A stretch of DNA of 64,000 nt from Aldehydirespirator sp965221215 (GTDB taxonomy: Bacteria > Actinomycetota > Acidimicrobiia > Acidimicrobiales > Aldehydirespiratoraceae), in assembly GCA_965221215.1 (NCBI GenBank), contig OZ244872.1:310001-374000 (forward strand), given 5' to 3'. Below the pieces are notes generated by a model. It did no database searches. It worked only from the letters and a program-made list of their open reading frames with translations, and had not been told where the DNA came from. Each line of letters begins with the position of its first letter. Positions within the stretch are counted from its first letter, which is position 1. Made by a program: the position numbers and the translations under genes. This document shows, piece by piece, positions 43,009-49,575 of the stretch.

Positions 43009-44283
43009 TCAGGCCACCACCCGCACGGGCAGGTGCTTGATGCCGGCGATGAAGTTGGAGCGCAGGTAGTCGGGCTCGCCGTCGGGCTCGAGCCGGTCGA
43101 CCCGCTTCATGAGCTCCTCGAACACCAGCCGGGCCTCCATCCGGGCCAGCCACGCTCCCAGGCACAGGTGTGGGCCGTTGCGCCCGAAGGCCATGTGGTC
43201 GTTGGGGTCGCGGGCCAGATCGAAGCGCCAGGGCTGGGGGAACCCGGCGTCGTCGTGGTTGGCGGAGCAGAACCAGATCACCACCTTGTCGCCCGCGGCG
43301 ATGCTCTTGCCGCCGATGGCGGCGGGCCGGGCCGCGGTGCGGCGGAAGTGCATAGTCACCGCGCTGGTTCGCAGGATCTCCTCCACCGCGGTGGTGGTGA
43401 GCGTCGGGTCGGCCCGCCAGGCCCGCCACAGCCCGGGGTGCTGCATCATGGTGCGCAGTCCGTGGGTCATCGTGTAGCGGGTGGTGTCGTTGCCGGCCGC
43501 GATGAGCAGCAGGAAGAAGTTCTTGAACTCCAGGTCGCTGAGGGGTTCGCCGTCGCGGGTGGGGGCCAGCAACTGGGTGATCACGTCGTGGCGGGGGCAG
43601 GCTCGGCGCTGCGCCGCCTGGTGCTCGGCGTACTCGAACACCTCCGCCGCGGCGGGGCTGCGGAACGGCATCAGCCGGAACTCCTCGGTGTCGGCCGTGT
43701 CGATCACGTGGGTGGTGAACTCGGGGTCGCTGTTGCCCAGGAAGGCGTCGCCCCACTCGACCAGCTGGTGGCCGTCGGCGTCGCTGGTGCCCAGCAGCCG
43801 GCCCAGCATCCGCATGGGCAGCTTGGCCGCCACCTCGGTCACGAAGTCGAAGGCGTCGGCGGCGAGGGCCTCGTCGAGCACCTCGGCGGCCAGGGCTCGG
43901 ATGGAGTCCTCGTAGGACTCGACGGTGCGCCGGGTGAAGCCCCGGTTCACCAGGCGCCGCAGCCGGGTGTGCTCGGGCGGGTCGAGCTCCATCATCGTGC
44001 GGCGGGCCTCGAGCTCGTCGTCGTCCATCTCCTCGAGGCGGATGCCCTTGGTGGACGTGAACGTGTCGACGTCGCGGCTCACGGTCAGGGCGTCGTGGTA
44101 GCGGGTGATCGACCAGAACCCGGCGCCGTCGACTTCGGGGGTCCAGTGGACCGGATCCTCGCGGCGCAGCCTGGTGAAGGTGGCGTGGGGCACCCCGGAG
44201 GTGAACGAGTCGTGCGACGCCAAGTCGGCGTCGTCGTCGCCGTGGTCGGCCAGGTAGTCGTCGACGTAGCTGGCTGGGGTCAC
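43009..44283 (-). CDS. Cytochrome P450 (CYP125/CYP124-like)
   Basis: A 424-aa soluble bacterial P450. The I-helix LLLIAAGNDTTRYTMTHG has the acid-threonine pair; EEILR gives ExxR; the heme loop is MAFGRNGPHLCLGAWLAR with the thiolate cysteine. ELDPPEHTRLRRLVNRGF is the C-helix signature. Closest in style to actinobacterial CYP125/CYP142 steroid C26-oxidases and linalool 8-monooxygenases; substrate not predictable. Its GTG overlaps the second of two mini-ORFs that repeat its acidic N-terminus (DDYLADHGDDD). Its stop overlaps an ATG (TGATG) just before the dioxygenase. Redox partners are not in the window. Confidence 0.92.
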   Translation of the reverse strand: MTPASYVDDYLADHGDDDADLASHDSFTSGVPHATFTRLRREDPVHWTPEVDGAGFWSITRYHDALTVSRDVDTFTSTKGIRLEEMDDDELEARRTMMELDPPEHTRLRRLVNRGFTRRTVESYEDSIRALAAEVLDEALAADAFDFVTEVAAKLPMRMLGRLLGTSDADGHQLVEWGDAFLGNSDPEFTTHVIDTADTEEFRLMPFRSPAAAEVFEYAEHQAAQRRACPRHDVITQLLAPTRDGEPLSDLEFKNFFLLLIAAGNDTTRYTMTHGLRTMMQHPGLWRAWRADPTLTTTAVEEILRTSAVTMHFRRTAARPAAIGGKSIAAGDKVVIWFCSANHDDAGFPQPWRFDLARDPNDHMAFGRNGPHLCLGAWLARMEARLVFEELMKRVDRLEPDGEPDYLRSNFIAGIKHLPVRVVA

Positions 44284-44324
44284 GGGTGGTCGCCGTGGTC
44301 GTTGATGTGGCTGGCGGTGTTCAC
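44280..44324 (-). other. Second mini-ORF before the CYP125-like gene (14 codons)
   Basis: GTG 44324 overlaps the stop of the preceding mini-ORF, and TGA 44280-44282 overlaps the P450 GTG at 44283, both as GTGA. The peptide MNTASHINDHGDHP resembles both the other mini-ORF and the P450 N-terminus (TPASYVDDYLADHGDDD), indicating repeated duplication of the gene start. Confidence 0.45.
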
Positions 44325-44374
44325 GAGTCGTCGCTGTGGTCGCCGTGGTCGTTGGAGTAGGCGGCGGTGTTCAC
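44321..44374 (-). other. First mini-ORF after the acetoacetate-decarboxylase-like gene (17 codons)
   Basis: GTG 44374 overlaps the stop of the upstream gene and TGA 44321-44323 overlaps the next mini-ORF, both as GTGA. Peptide MNTAAYSNDHGDHSDDS. The DNA block CGCCGTGGTCGTT recurs exactly at 44291 and 44341, a 50-nt period. Confidence 0.45.
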
Positions 44375-45189
44375 GCTGGCTCGGCTCTGGGGTTGGGGGC
44401 GGCCCACAGGGTGGTGCCGGCGGCCATGGACATGCCGACCTGGCGGTAGTAGCCGCCGATCATCTCGACCGGTTGCAGGCGGTGGAGCTCCTCGGTGGGG
44501 CACTCGGGCAGCACCAGCTCGGCAGCGCCCGCGTACACCGGGCCGAGGTCGGCGTCGTAGCCCCGCATGGTGACCAGCTCGTCGAGTGAGTCGCTGCCGT
44601 CGGCCTCCATGGCCGGCATCTGGCGGCTGTGCAGCATCGGATAACTGTTGACGAAGCCGGGCGACTCGGCGGTGCCACCGATGGTGAACCGGGCCTCGGC
44701 GATGCGCCGCCCCCAAGTGCTGAGGGTGGCGCCGAAGCGGCCCCCCGCCTCCAGGCGCGGCCCGGCCCGACCCACCGTCACCGGGCGGGTCATGGCGATC
44801 TCGCTCATCTTCTTGGGGTAGCCCTGGAAGTGGCCCCGGGCCATGGCGAAGTCCTTGTCCACCCAGATGTAGGCGGCCCGGCTGTAGGTGGAGCCCCGGA
44901 ACTGGCAGCGCACCACCGCGAACACCTCCCGGTACTGGGCCCGCACCGGATCGAGCAGCTCCTCGAAGTCGTCGCCGCAGCTCTGCCATTCGGCCCAGAT
45001 CATGGCCACCGCGCCGGGGTCCTCGTTGGCGGGCTCGAGCGGGTCGGGCAGCAGCTCGGCCACCCGGTCGGGGTCGGTGCGGTACTCCACCGTGAGCATG
45101 TCGCCGGAGTAGTGCCACGGCGGCGCCGGCACGATGCCCGCGGACCCGGTCGGCGTCCTCGGATACATGAACCCCTGAAGCTCAACCAC
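44371..45189 (-). CDS. Acetoacetate decarboxylase family protein
   Basis: A 272-aa ADC-fold protein. The Schiff-base lysine region is GHFQGYPKKMSEIAMTRPV (lysine pair about residues 124-125), as in acetoacetate decarboxylase. N-terminal PPWHYSGDMLTVEYRTDP and the mid-block GSTYSRAAYIWVDKDFA are family-like. In secondary and aromatic metabolism, ADC-like enzymes can act as decarboxylases, aldolases or cyclases, so the exact reaction is open. GTG 45189 has TAGGGT (minus strand) 6 nt upstream, so it starts a leaderless message covering the P450, dioxygenase and amidotransferase. Confidence 0.83.
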   Translation of the reverse strand: MVELQGFMYPRTPTGSAGIVPAPPWHYSGDMLTVEYRTDPDRVAELLPDPLEPANEDPGAVAMIWAEWQSCGDDFEELLDPVRAQYREVFAVVRCQFRGSTYSRAAYIWVDKDFAMARGHFQGYPKKMSEIAMTRPVTVGRAGPRLEAGGRFGATLSTWGRRIAEARFTIGGTAESPGFVNSYPMLHSRQMPAMEADGSDSLDELVTMRGYDADLGPVYAGAAELVLPECPTEELHRLQPVEMIGGYYRQVGMSMAAGTTLWAAPNPRAEPA

Positions 45190-45220
45190 GCCGAGACCCT
45201 ATTCGTTTGGCCCCGAACGA

Positions 45221-45808
45221 TCAACCGTCAAGCCGCGGCTCGCCCTGTTCGTTCGGCCTCTTGGCCGCGGCGACGATCACCCGGCGCAGCAACTCGGCCA
45301 GCTCTTGCTTCTCGGCGGGTGTGAGTGCGCTCACCATCTGACCCTCGTAGTGGTTGAAGCGGGGAAAGAGCTTCTCGATGGTTGCGACGCCCGCATCGGT
45401 GAGGGCCACGGTCACCCGCCGGCGGTCGGCCTCCACCGGGCGGCGCTCCACGAAGCCCCGCTTCTCCAGCGTCTTGACCACGCCGGTGAGGGTTCCCTTG
45501 GACAGGTCGCACTCGTCGGCGAGGTCCGCGGTCTGCATCTCGCCCCACACCCACAGCACCCACAGCGTGGTGAAGCCGCCCCAGGAGAGGCCGAGCTCCG
45601 ACAGCACGCCCTGCTCGGCCCGGCGGCGCACCGCGGTGGCGGCCCGGTAGATGTTGGATACGGCCAGCATCGAGTCGAAGTCGAGAGGCCGGTCGCCGAG
45701 GCGCTCCTCGATGAGGCGCTCGGCATCGAGCAGCCGGGGAGCAGGCGCGGATCGCTTCCGATCGTCTCGCGGAGCGATGTTGTCACTCGGGTCGGCCTGG
45801 TTGCTCAT
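45221..45808 (-). CDS. MarR family transcriptional regulator
   Basis: A 195-aa winged-helix dimer typical of aromatic-catabolism repressors (HpaR-like role inferred). The DNA-binding part is LSWGGFTTLWVLWVWGEMQTADLADECDLSKGTLTGVVKTLEKRGFVERR followed by the wing DRRRVTVALTDAG. The first about 35 residues are disordered. ATG 45808 is the natural start; the frame is open upstream into the divergent control region. It sits between the minus-strand ADC-P450-dioxygenase operon and the plus-strand livF, and could control both. Confidence 0.87.
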   Translation of the reverse strand: MSNQADPSDNIAPRDDRKRSAPAPRLLDAERLIEERLGDRPLDFDSMLAVSNIYRAATAVRRRAEQGVLSELGLSWGGFTTLWVLWVWGEMQTADLADECDLSKGTLTGVVKTLEKRGFVERRPVEADRRRVTVALTDAGVATIEKLFPRFNHYEGQMVSALTPAEKQELAELLRRVIVAAAKRPNEQGEPRLDG

Positions 45809-45862
45809 TGCCGGCGTCTCGATTCGTTCGCTACCGAACCGACCGCAGGCTAGACCGTCGCA

Positions 45863-45954
45863 CGAAACGCTGGCGGCGGGGCTGAACTTGGTGGCCGCGT
45901 CGTCGGATCGGGCCTGCGCCACGAAGTCCCGCGCGAAACGCTGGCGGCAGGGCT
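45863..45954. repeat. Direct repeat in the marR-livF control region (71-nt period)
   Basis: CGAAACGCTGGCGGC followed by G/A and GGGCT occurs at 45863-45883 and 45934-45954. Weaker similarity continues to GCCGCG before the livF start, so the region looks like a tandem duplication of the livF promoter; only the downstream copy keeps a TAGGGT -10 (45959-45964). The repeats may also be regulator sites. Confidence 0.55.
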
Positions 45955-45970
45955 CGGATAGGGTGCCGCG

Positions 45971-46699
45971 ATGCTTGAGGTGTCTGGGATCACCACCCGC
46001 TACGGATCGATCTCGGCGCTGCGCCGGGTGAGCCTGCACGTTGGAGCCAACGAGATCGTCGGGCTCATCGGACCCAACGGCGCGGGCAAGACAACCCTGC
46101 TCAACACCGTGGCGGGGCTGTTGCGCCCGGCCGAGGGGGAGGTGCGCCTCGACGGCAGGCCCGTGACCGGCGACAGCCCCGATCGGATACTCAAGGCTGG
46201 GCTGTCCCTCGTGCCGGAGCGGCGCAGGCTGTTCGCCGAGATGACGGTAGTCGAGAATCTGCGGGTGGGGGGCGTGACCGTTCCGGCCGACGAGCGGGCC
46301 GAGCGGCTCGACGAGATGGTGGAACTGTTCCCCGTGCTCAAGGACAAGTGGTCTACCGCGGCCGGGTTGCTGTCGGGCGGCGAGGCCCAGCAGCTCGCCA
46401 TCGCCCGGGCTCTCATGAGCAATCCTCGCATCCTGTTGATGGACGAGCCGTCGCTGGGTCTGGCGCCGGTGCTGGTCGACTTCGTGTTTGAGCTGGTGGT
46501 CCGGCTGCGGGCTGAGGGTCGCACCATGCTGGTGGTGGAGCAGAACGCCACCCGGCTGCTGGAGGTGGCCGACCGCGCCTACGTGCTGAGGACCGGCGAG
46601 ATCGCAGCCGAGGGCGCCGCCTCAGACCTGCTCGGGCGCGACGACCTCTTCGACACCTTCGTGGGAGCAGCCCGAGACTCCCAGAGCGAGCGCGGATAG
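45971..46699 (+). CDS. ABC transporter ATP-binding protein, LivF-type
   Basis: A 242-aa ATPase of the branched-chain amino-acid (HAAT) importer family. Walker A GPNGAGKTTLLNTV, Q/switch region SLVPERRRLFAEMTVVENLRVG, signature LSGGEAQQLAIARAL, Walker B ILLMDEPSLGLAP and H/Q-like VVEQN are complete. The LVPERR-LF-MTV segment is specific to LivF. No permease (LivH/M), LivG or binding protein adjoins, so it must pair with subunits elsewhere or be a remnant. ATG 45971 has TAGGGT 6 nt upstream. Aromatic or amino-acid uptake is suggested by context only. Confidence 0.9.
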   Translation: MLEVSGITTRYGSISALRRVSLHVGANEIVGLIGPNGAGKTTLLNTVAGLLRPAEGEVRLDGRPVTGDSPDRILKAGLSLVPERRRLFAEMTVVENLRVGGVTVPADERAERLDEMVELFPVLKDKWSTAAGLLSGGEAQQLAIARALMSNPRILLMDEPSLGLAPVLVDFVFELVVRLRAEGRTMLVVEQNATRLLEVADRAYVLRTGEIAAEGAASDLLGRDDLFDTFVGAARDSQSERG

Positions 46700-46709
46700 G
46701 TGCGGGACC

Positions 46710-46833
46710 AGTCGCGTCGCAGCGGTGTCATTCCCGCTCTTGTTCGCTGCGCTCACGGGCCGCCCAAACCCCGACAGCACAGCCCACGGCCTCGCCCATG
46801 CGGGCCGGGTCAAGCGCCTAGCCGCTCGGCCTC
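46710..46833 (+). repeat. Dispersed intergenic repeat, full copy E
   Basis: Runs from AGTCGCGTCGCAGCGGTGTC through ATTCCCGCTCTTGTTCGCTG and CGCTCACGGGCCGC, a diverged middle, to GCCGCTCGGCCTC. It fills the gap between livF and the FAH-family gene. Confidence 0.75.
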
Positions 46834-46851
46834 TGGGAATCCTTGGCGGCC

Positions 46852-47739
46852 GTGACCGAGTATCGGCGCATTCTGCTGGACGGGTATCCGGTGCTGACCC
46901 GTCGCGACGGCGACGAGTTGGTGGCCCCAGACGGGCGGCGGGTGGCCGCGGCCGATGCGGTGCACCTGCCGCCGTGCGAGCCGACCAAGATCATCTGCGT
47001 CCACCTCAACTACGCCAGCCGGGTGGCCGAGTTCATGACCAGGCTGCCGCCCGCCCCGACCTACTTCCACAAGCCGATCACCGCGCTGAGCACCCACGGC
47101 GCCGACGTGGTGCGGCCCGAGCCGTGCCGGTGGCTGAACTATGAGGGCGAGATCGGCATCGTCATCGGTCGCACCTGCCGCAACGTGGCGCCGGCCGACG
47201 CGGGCCACTGCATCGCGGGCTACACGGTGGCCAACGACTACGGCCTGCACGACTTCCGCGACACCGACGCTGGCTCGATGCTGCGGGTCAAGGGCAGCGA
47301 CACCCTGTGCCCGGTCGGTCCGGCGCTGGTGACTGGCTGGGACTTCGGCGGCAAGCAGATACGCACCCTGGTCAACGGCGAGGTCCGCCAAAACGGCAAC
47401 ACCGACGAGATGGAGTGGGACATGCACTACCTGGTGGCCGACCTGGCCCGCACCATCACGCTGGTGCCCGGCGACCTGGTGCTGTCGGGCACGCCGGCCG
47501 GGTCCCGCCCGGTGGCGCCCGGCGATGTGGTGACGGTCGAGGTGGAGGGCCTGGGCGCCCTGACCAACACCATCGTCACCGGCCCCGAGCCGGTGCGCGC
47601 TGACGTCGGCGCGCAGCCGTCGGACAGCGAGGAGGTCGTGTCCACCGCCATGGGCGGCGATTGGGAGCACCGAGGCAAGCGAGCCCCCAGAGGCCCCGGC
47701 GCCAGCCACTACAAGTCAACCCTGGACAAGGACGAGTGA
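46852..47739 (+). CDS. Fumarylacetoacetate hydrolase family protein (HpaG-like)
   Basis: A 295-aa FAH-fold, metal-dependent isomerase/hydrolase/decarboxylase. Metal ligands lie in NYEGEIGIVIGRTCRNV (ExE motif); YTVANDYGLHDFRDTDAGSML, LRVKGSDTLCPVGPALV and GDLVLSGTPAGSRPV are family blocks. With an HpaD-like dioxygenase and an HpaE-like dehydrogenase nearby, the likely role is the isomerase/decarboxylase step of homoprotocatechuate degradation. GTG 46852 preferred; TTG 46843 is possible. The C-terminal 35 residues are low-complexity. Confidence 0.85.
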   Translation: MTEYRRILLDGYPVLTRRDGDELVAPDGRRVAAADAVHLPPCEPTKIICVHLNYASRVAEFMTRLPPAPTYFHKPITALSTHGADVVRPEPCRWLNYEGEIGIVIGRTCRNVAPADAGHCIAGYTVANDYGLHDFRDTDAGSMLRVKGSDTLCPVGPALVTGWDFGGKQIRTLVNGEVRQNGNTDEMEWDMHYLVADLARTITLVPGDLVLSGTPAGSRPVAPGDVVTVEVEGLGALTNTIVTGPEPVRADVGAQPSDSEEVVSTAMGGDWEHRGKRAPRGPGASHYKSTLDKDE

Positions 47740-47790
47740 GGCCACGCGGCGGGTCACCGTCGAAGAGCGAGCGCAACATTGGCGAGAGTC

Positions 47791-47850
47791 CGTCGCGGCG
47801 CAGTTGGGTCATTCCCGCTCTTGTTCGCTGCTCACGGGTTGCTCGGGCCA
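47791..47850 (+). repeat. Dispersed intergenic repeat, left-half copy F
   Basis: GTCGCGGCGCAGTTGGGTCA followed by TTCCCGCTCTTGTTCGCTG, then CTCACGGG. It matches the left half of copies C, E and H and ends 13 nt before the aldehyde dehydrogenase start. Confidence 0.7.
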
Positions 47851-47863
47851 GTCAAGGGCGGCG

Positions 47864-49339
47864 ATGACTGAGTCGGACCGGGTCGATGTTGGCGGAGTGG
47901 GGGTCAGTGTTGACCATTTGATCGGTGGTCGGCGGGTCTCGTCGCTGCGCACTTTCGAGTGTCGTTCGCCGCTGGATTGGCAGCACAAGCTGGCTGATGT
48001 GGCCCGCGGTGATGCGGCCATCGCCGAGCAGGCGGTGGGGGCGGCTGTCGACGGTTTCCGCGAGTGGAGCGGGATGCCGGTGGGCGAGCGGGCTGCCGCG
48101 CTGCGCCGACTGGCCGATCTGATCGAGGCTCGCAACGACGACATCGCCCTGGTCGAGACCCTCGACATGGGCTTCCTGCACCGCTCCATGCGCCAGCGGC
48201 TGGTAGCCAGGGGCGCGCTCAACTTCCGCTTCTATGCGGATATGGCCGAGGCCCACGACGAGCCCCGCTGGCCGGCTCGGGGCACCGCCCACACCGTGCA
48301 GCGCATGCCGGCCGGCCCCGCGGTGGTGATCACGCCGTGGAACGCGCCGTTCATGCTGGCCACCTGGAAAGTGGCTCCCTCGCTGGCCGCAGGCAACAGC
48401 GTGGTGCTCAAGCCCGCCGAGTGGTCGCCGCTGTCGGCGTCGCTGCTGGCCGATCTCACGCTGGAGGCGGGGCTGCCGCCCGGCGCCTTCAACCTCGTGC
48501 AGGGCCTCGGCGCCGAGGTCGGGGCGGCCCTCACCGCCGATCCGCGGGTGCGGCGCATCAGCTTCACCGGCTCACCGGAGACAGCCCGCCGCATCGGCGC
48601 GGCCGCGGCGGCCAACATCGTGCCGTTCACCGCCGAGTTGGGCGGCAAGGGTCCGCTCATGGTGTTCGCCGACTGCGACCTCGAAGCAGCCGCCGATCAG
48701 GCCGCGGCCCAGTACGAGGACTCGGGTCAGGTGTGCCTGGCCGGCACTCGCCTGCTGGTGGAGGCAAAGATCCGAGCCGAGTTCACCGAGGCCCTGCGGG
48801 TTCGCACCGCGGCCCATGTGCTGGGCGACAGCCGCGACGACGCCACCACCGTCGCCCCGATGGTCCACCCCGACCATCTGGCCCGAGTCGAGGACTTCGT
48901 GGATCGGGCCCGGGCCGCGGGCGACACCGTGGTGTGGGGCGGCCGGCGCCGCCAGGGCTCCCTCCACTATGAGCCCACCCTGATCGAGCCCGCCTCCAAC
49001 CACTCCGAGATCGTCCAGCGCGAGGTGTTCGGACCGGTGCTCACCATTCAGACGTTCACCACCGAGGCCGAGGCGGTCGAGCTGGCCAACTCCACCCGCT
49101 ACGGCCTGTCGGCCATCGTCTACACAGGATCGGCGGCGCGAGCCGAGCGGGTGGGCCAAGCGGTGCGGGCCGGGATCGTGTGGACCAACACCTTCCTGGT
49201 GCGCGACCTGGCCGCCCCCTTCGGCGGCTGCGGCCTGTCCGGCATAGGCCGAGAGGGCGGAGACCACGCCCTGGACTTCCACAGCGACCTGAAGACTCTG
49301 ATAGTCGCCGACAACACCACTATGAGGCCGAGCGAATAG
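47864..49339 (+). CDS. Aldehyde dehydrogenase (5-carboxymethyl-2-hydroxymuconate semialdehyde dehydrogenase-like)
   Basis: NAD(P)-dependent ALDH (491 aa). Cofactor block ITPWNAPFMLATWKVAPSLAAGNSVVLKPAEWSP, catalytic Glu in ELGGKGP and catalytic Cys in EDSGQVCLAGTR are present. The C-terminal TFLVRDLAAPFGGCGLSGIGREGG resembles HpaE, the enzyme oxidising the meta-cleavage semialdehyde. ATG 47864 is preceded by repeat copy F; the frame is open upstream. The last codons (MRPSE and the TAG stop) lie inside repeat copy G, so the repeat has replaced or created the gene's 3' end. Confidence 0.9.
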   Translation: MTESDRVDVGGVGVSVDHLIGGRRVSSLRTFECRSPLDWQHKLADVARGDAAIAEQAVGAAVDGFREWSGMPVGERAAALRRLADLIEARNDDIALVETLDMGFLHRSMRQRLVARGALNFRFYADMAEAHDEPRWPARGTAHTVQRMPAGPAVVITPWNAPFMLATWKVAPSLAAGNSVVLKPAEWSPLSASLLADLTLEAGLPPGAFNLVQGLGAEVGAALTADPRVRRISFTGSPETARRIGAAAAANIVPFTAELGGKGPLMVFADCDLEAAADQAAAQYEDSGQVCLAGTRLLVEAKIRAEFTEALRVRTAAHVLGDSRDDATTVAPMVHPDHLARVEDFVDRARAAGDTVVWGGRRRQGSLHYEPTLIEPASNHSEIVQREVFGPVLTIQTFTTEAEAVELANSTRYGLSAIVYTGSAARAERVGQAVRAGIVWTNTFLVRDLAAPFGGCGLSGIGREGGDHALDFHSDLKTLIVADNTTMRPSE

Positions 49340-49369
49340 GTGAGCGAATCGACCCACACGGGCGAGGCG
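49324..49369 (-). repeat. Dispersed intergenic repeat, right-end copy G (inverted), providing a stop codon
   Basis: GAGGCCGAGCGAATAGGTGA and GCGAATCGACCC, then CACACGGGCGAGGC, equal the right part of copy C read in reverse. The TAG inside CGAATAGG is the stop codon of the aldehyde dehydrogenase gene. Confidence 0.7.
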
Positions 49370-49442
49370 GTTGATCGGCAAATGAGCAGGGCTCCAGTCC
49401 CTGGCGCTGCGACGTAGAACAATTGCGTATTGCCCCCAGGCT

Positions 49443-49562
49443 TCTCGCGGCGGGGCGTTGTCACTCCCGCTCTTGTTCGCTGCGCTCACGGGCCGCTCGG
49501 GCCACGGCCTCGCTATGCGCTCTGCGGGATCCGCAAGGGGACGGGTCTATCCGCTCGGCCTC
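49443..49562 (+). repeat. Dispersed intergenic repeat, full copy H
   Basis: Runs from TCTCGCGGCGGGGCGTTGTC, ACTCCCGCTCTTGTTCGCTG, CGCTCACGGGCCGCTCGGGC and CACGGCCTCGC to TATCCGCTCGGCCTC. Its end directly abuts the TAGCCT -10 element of copA. With copy G it forms an inverted pair around 49370-49442. Confidence 0.75.
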
Positions 49563-49575
49563 GTAGCCTGTGGAT

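Noticed and set aside
42974..43009. 10-codon ORF (TGATG) between the CYP125-like gene and the dioxygenase as a relay
   Set aside because: Its stop lies 10 nt inside the dioxygenase gene, and the latter has a good GGAGG ribosome site, so it does not need the relay; not counted.
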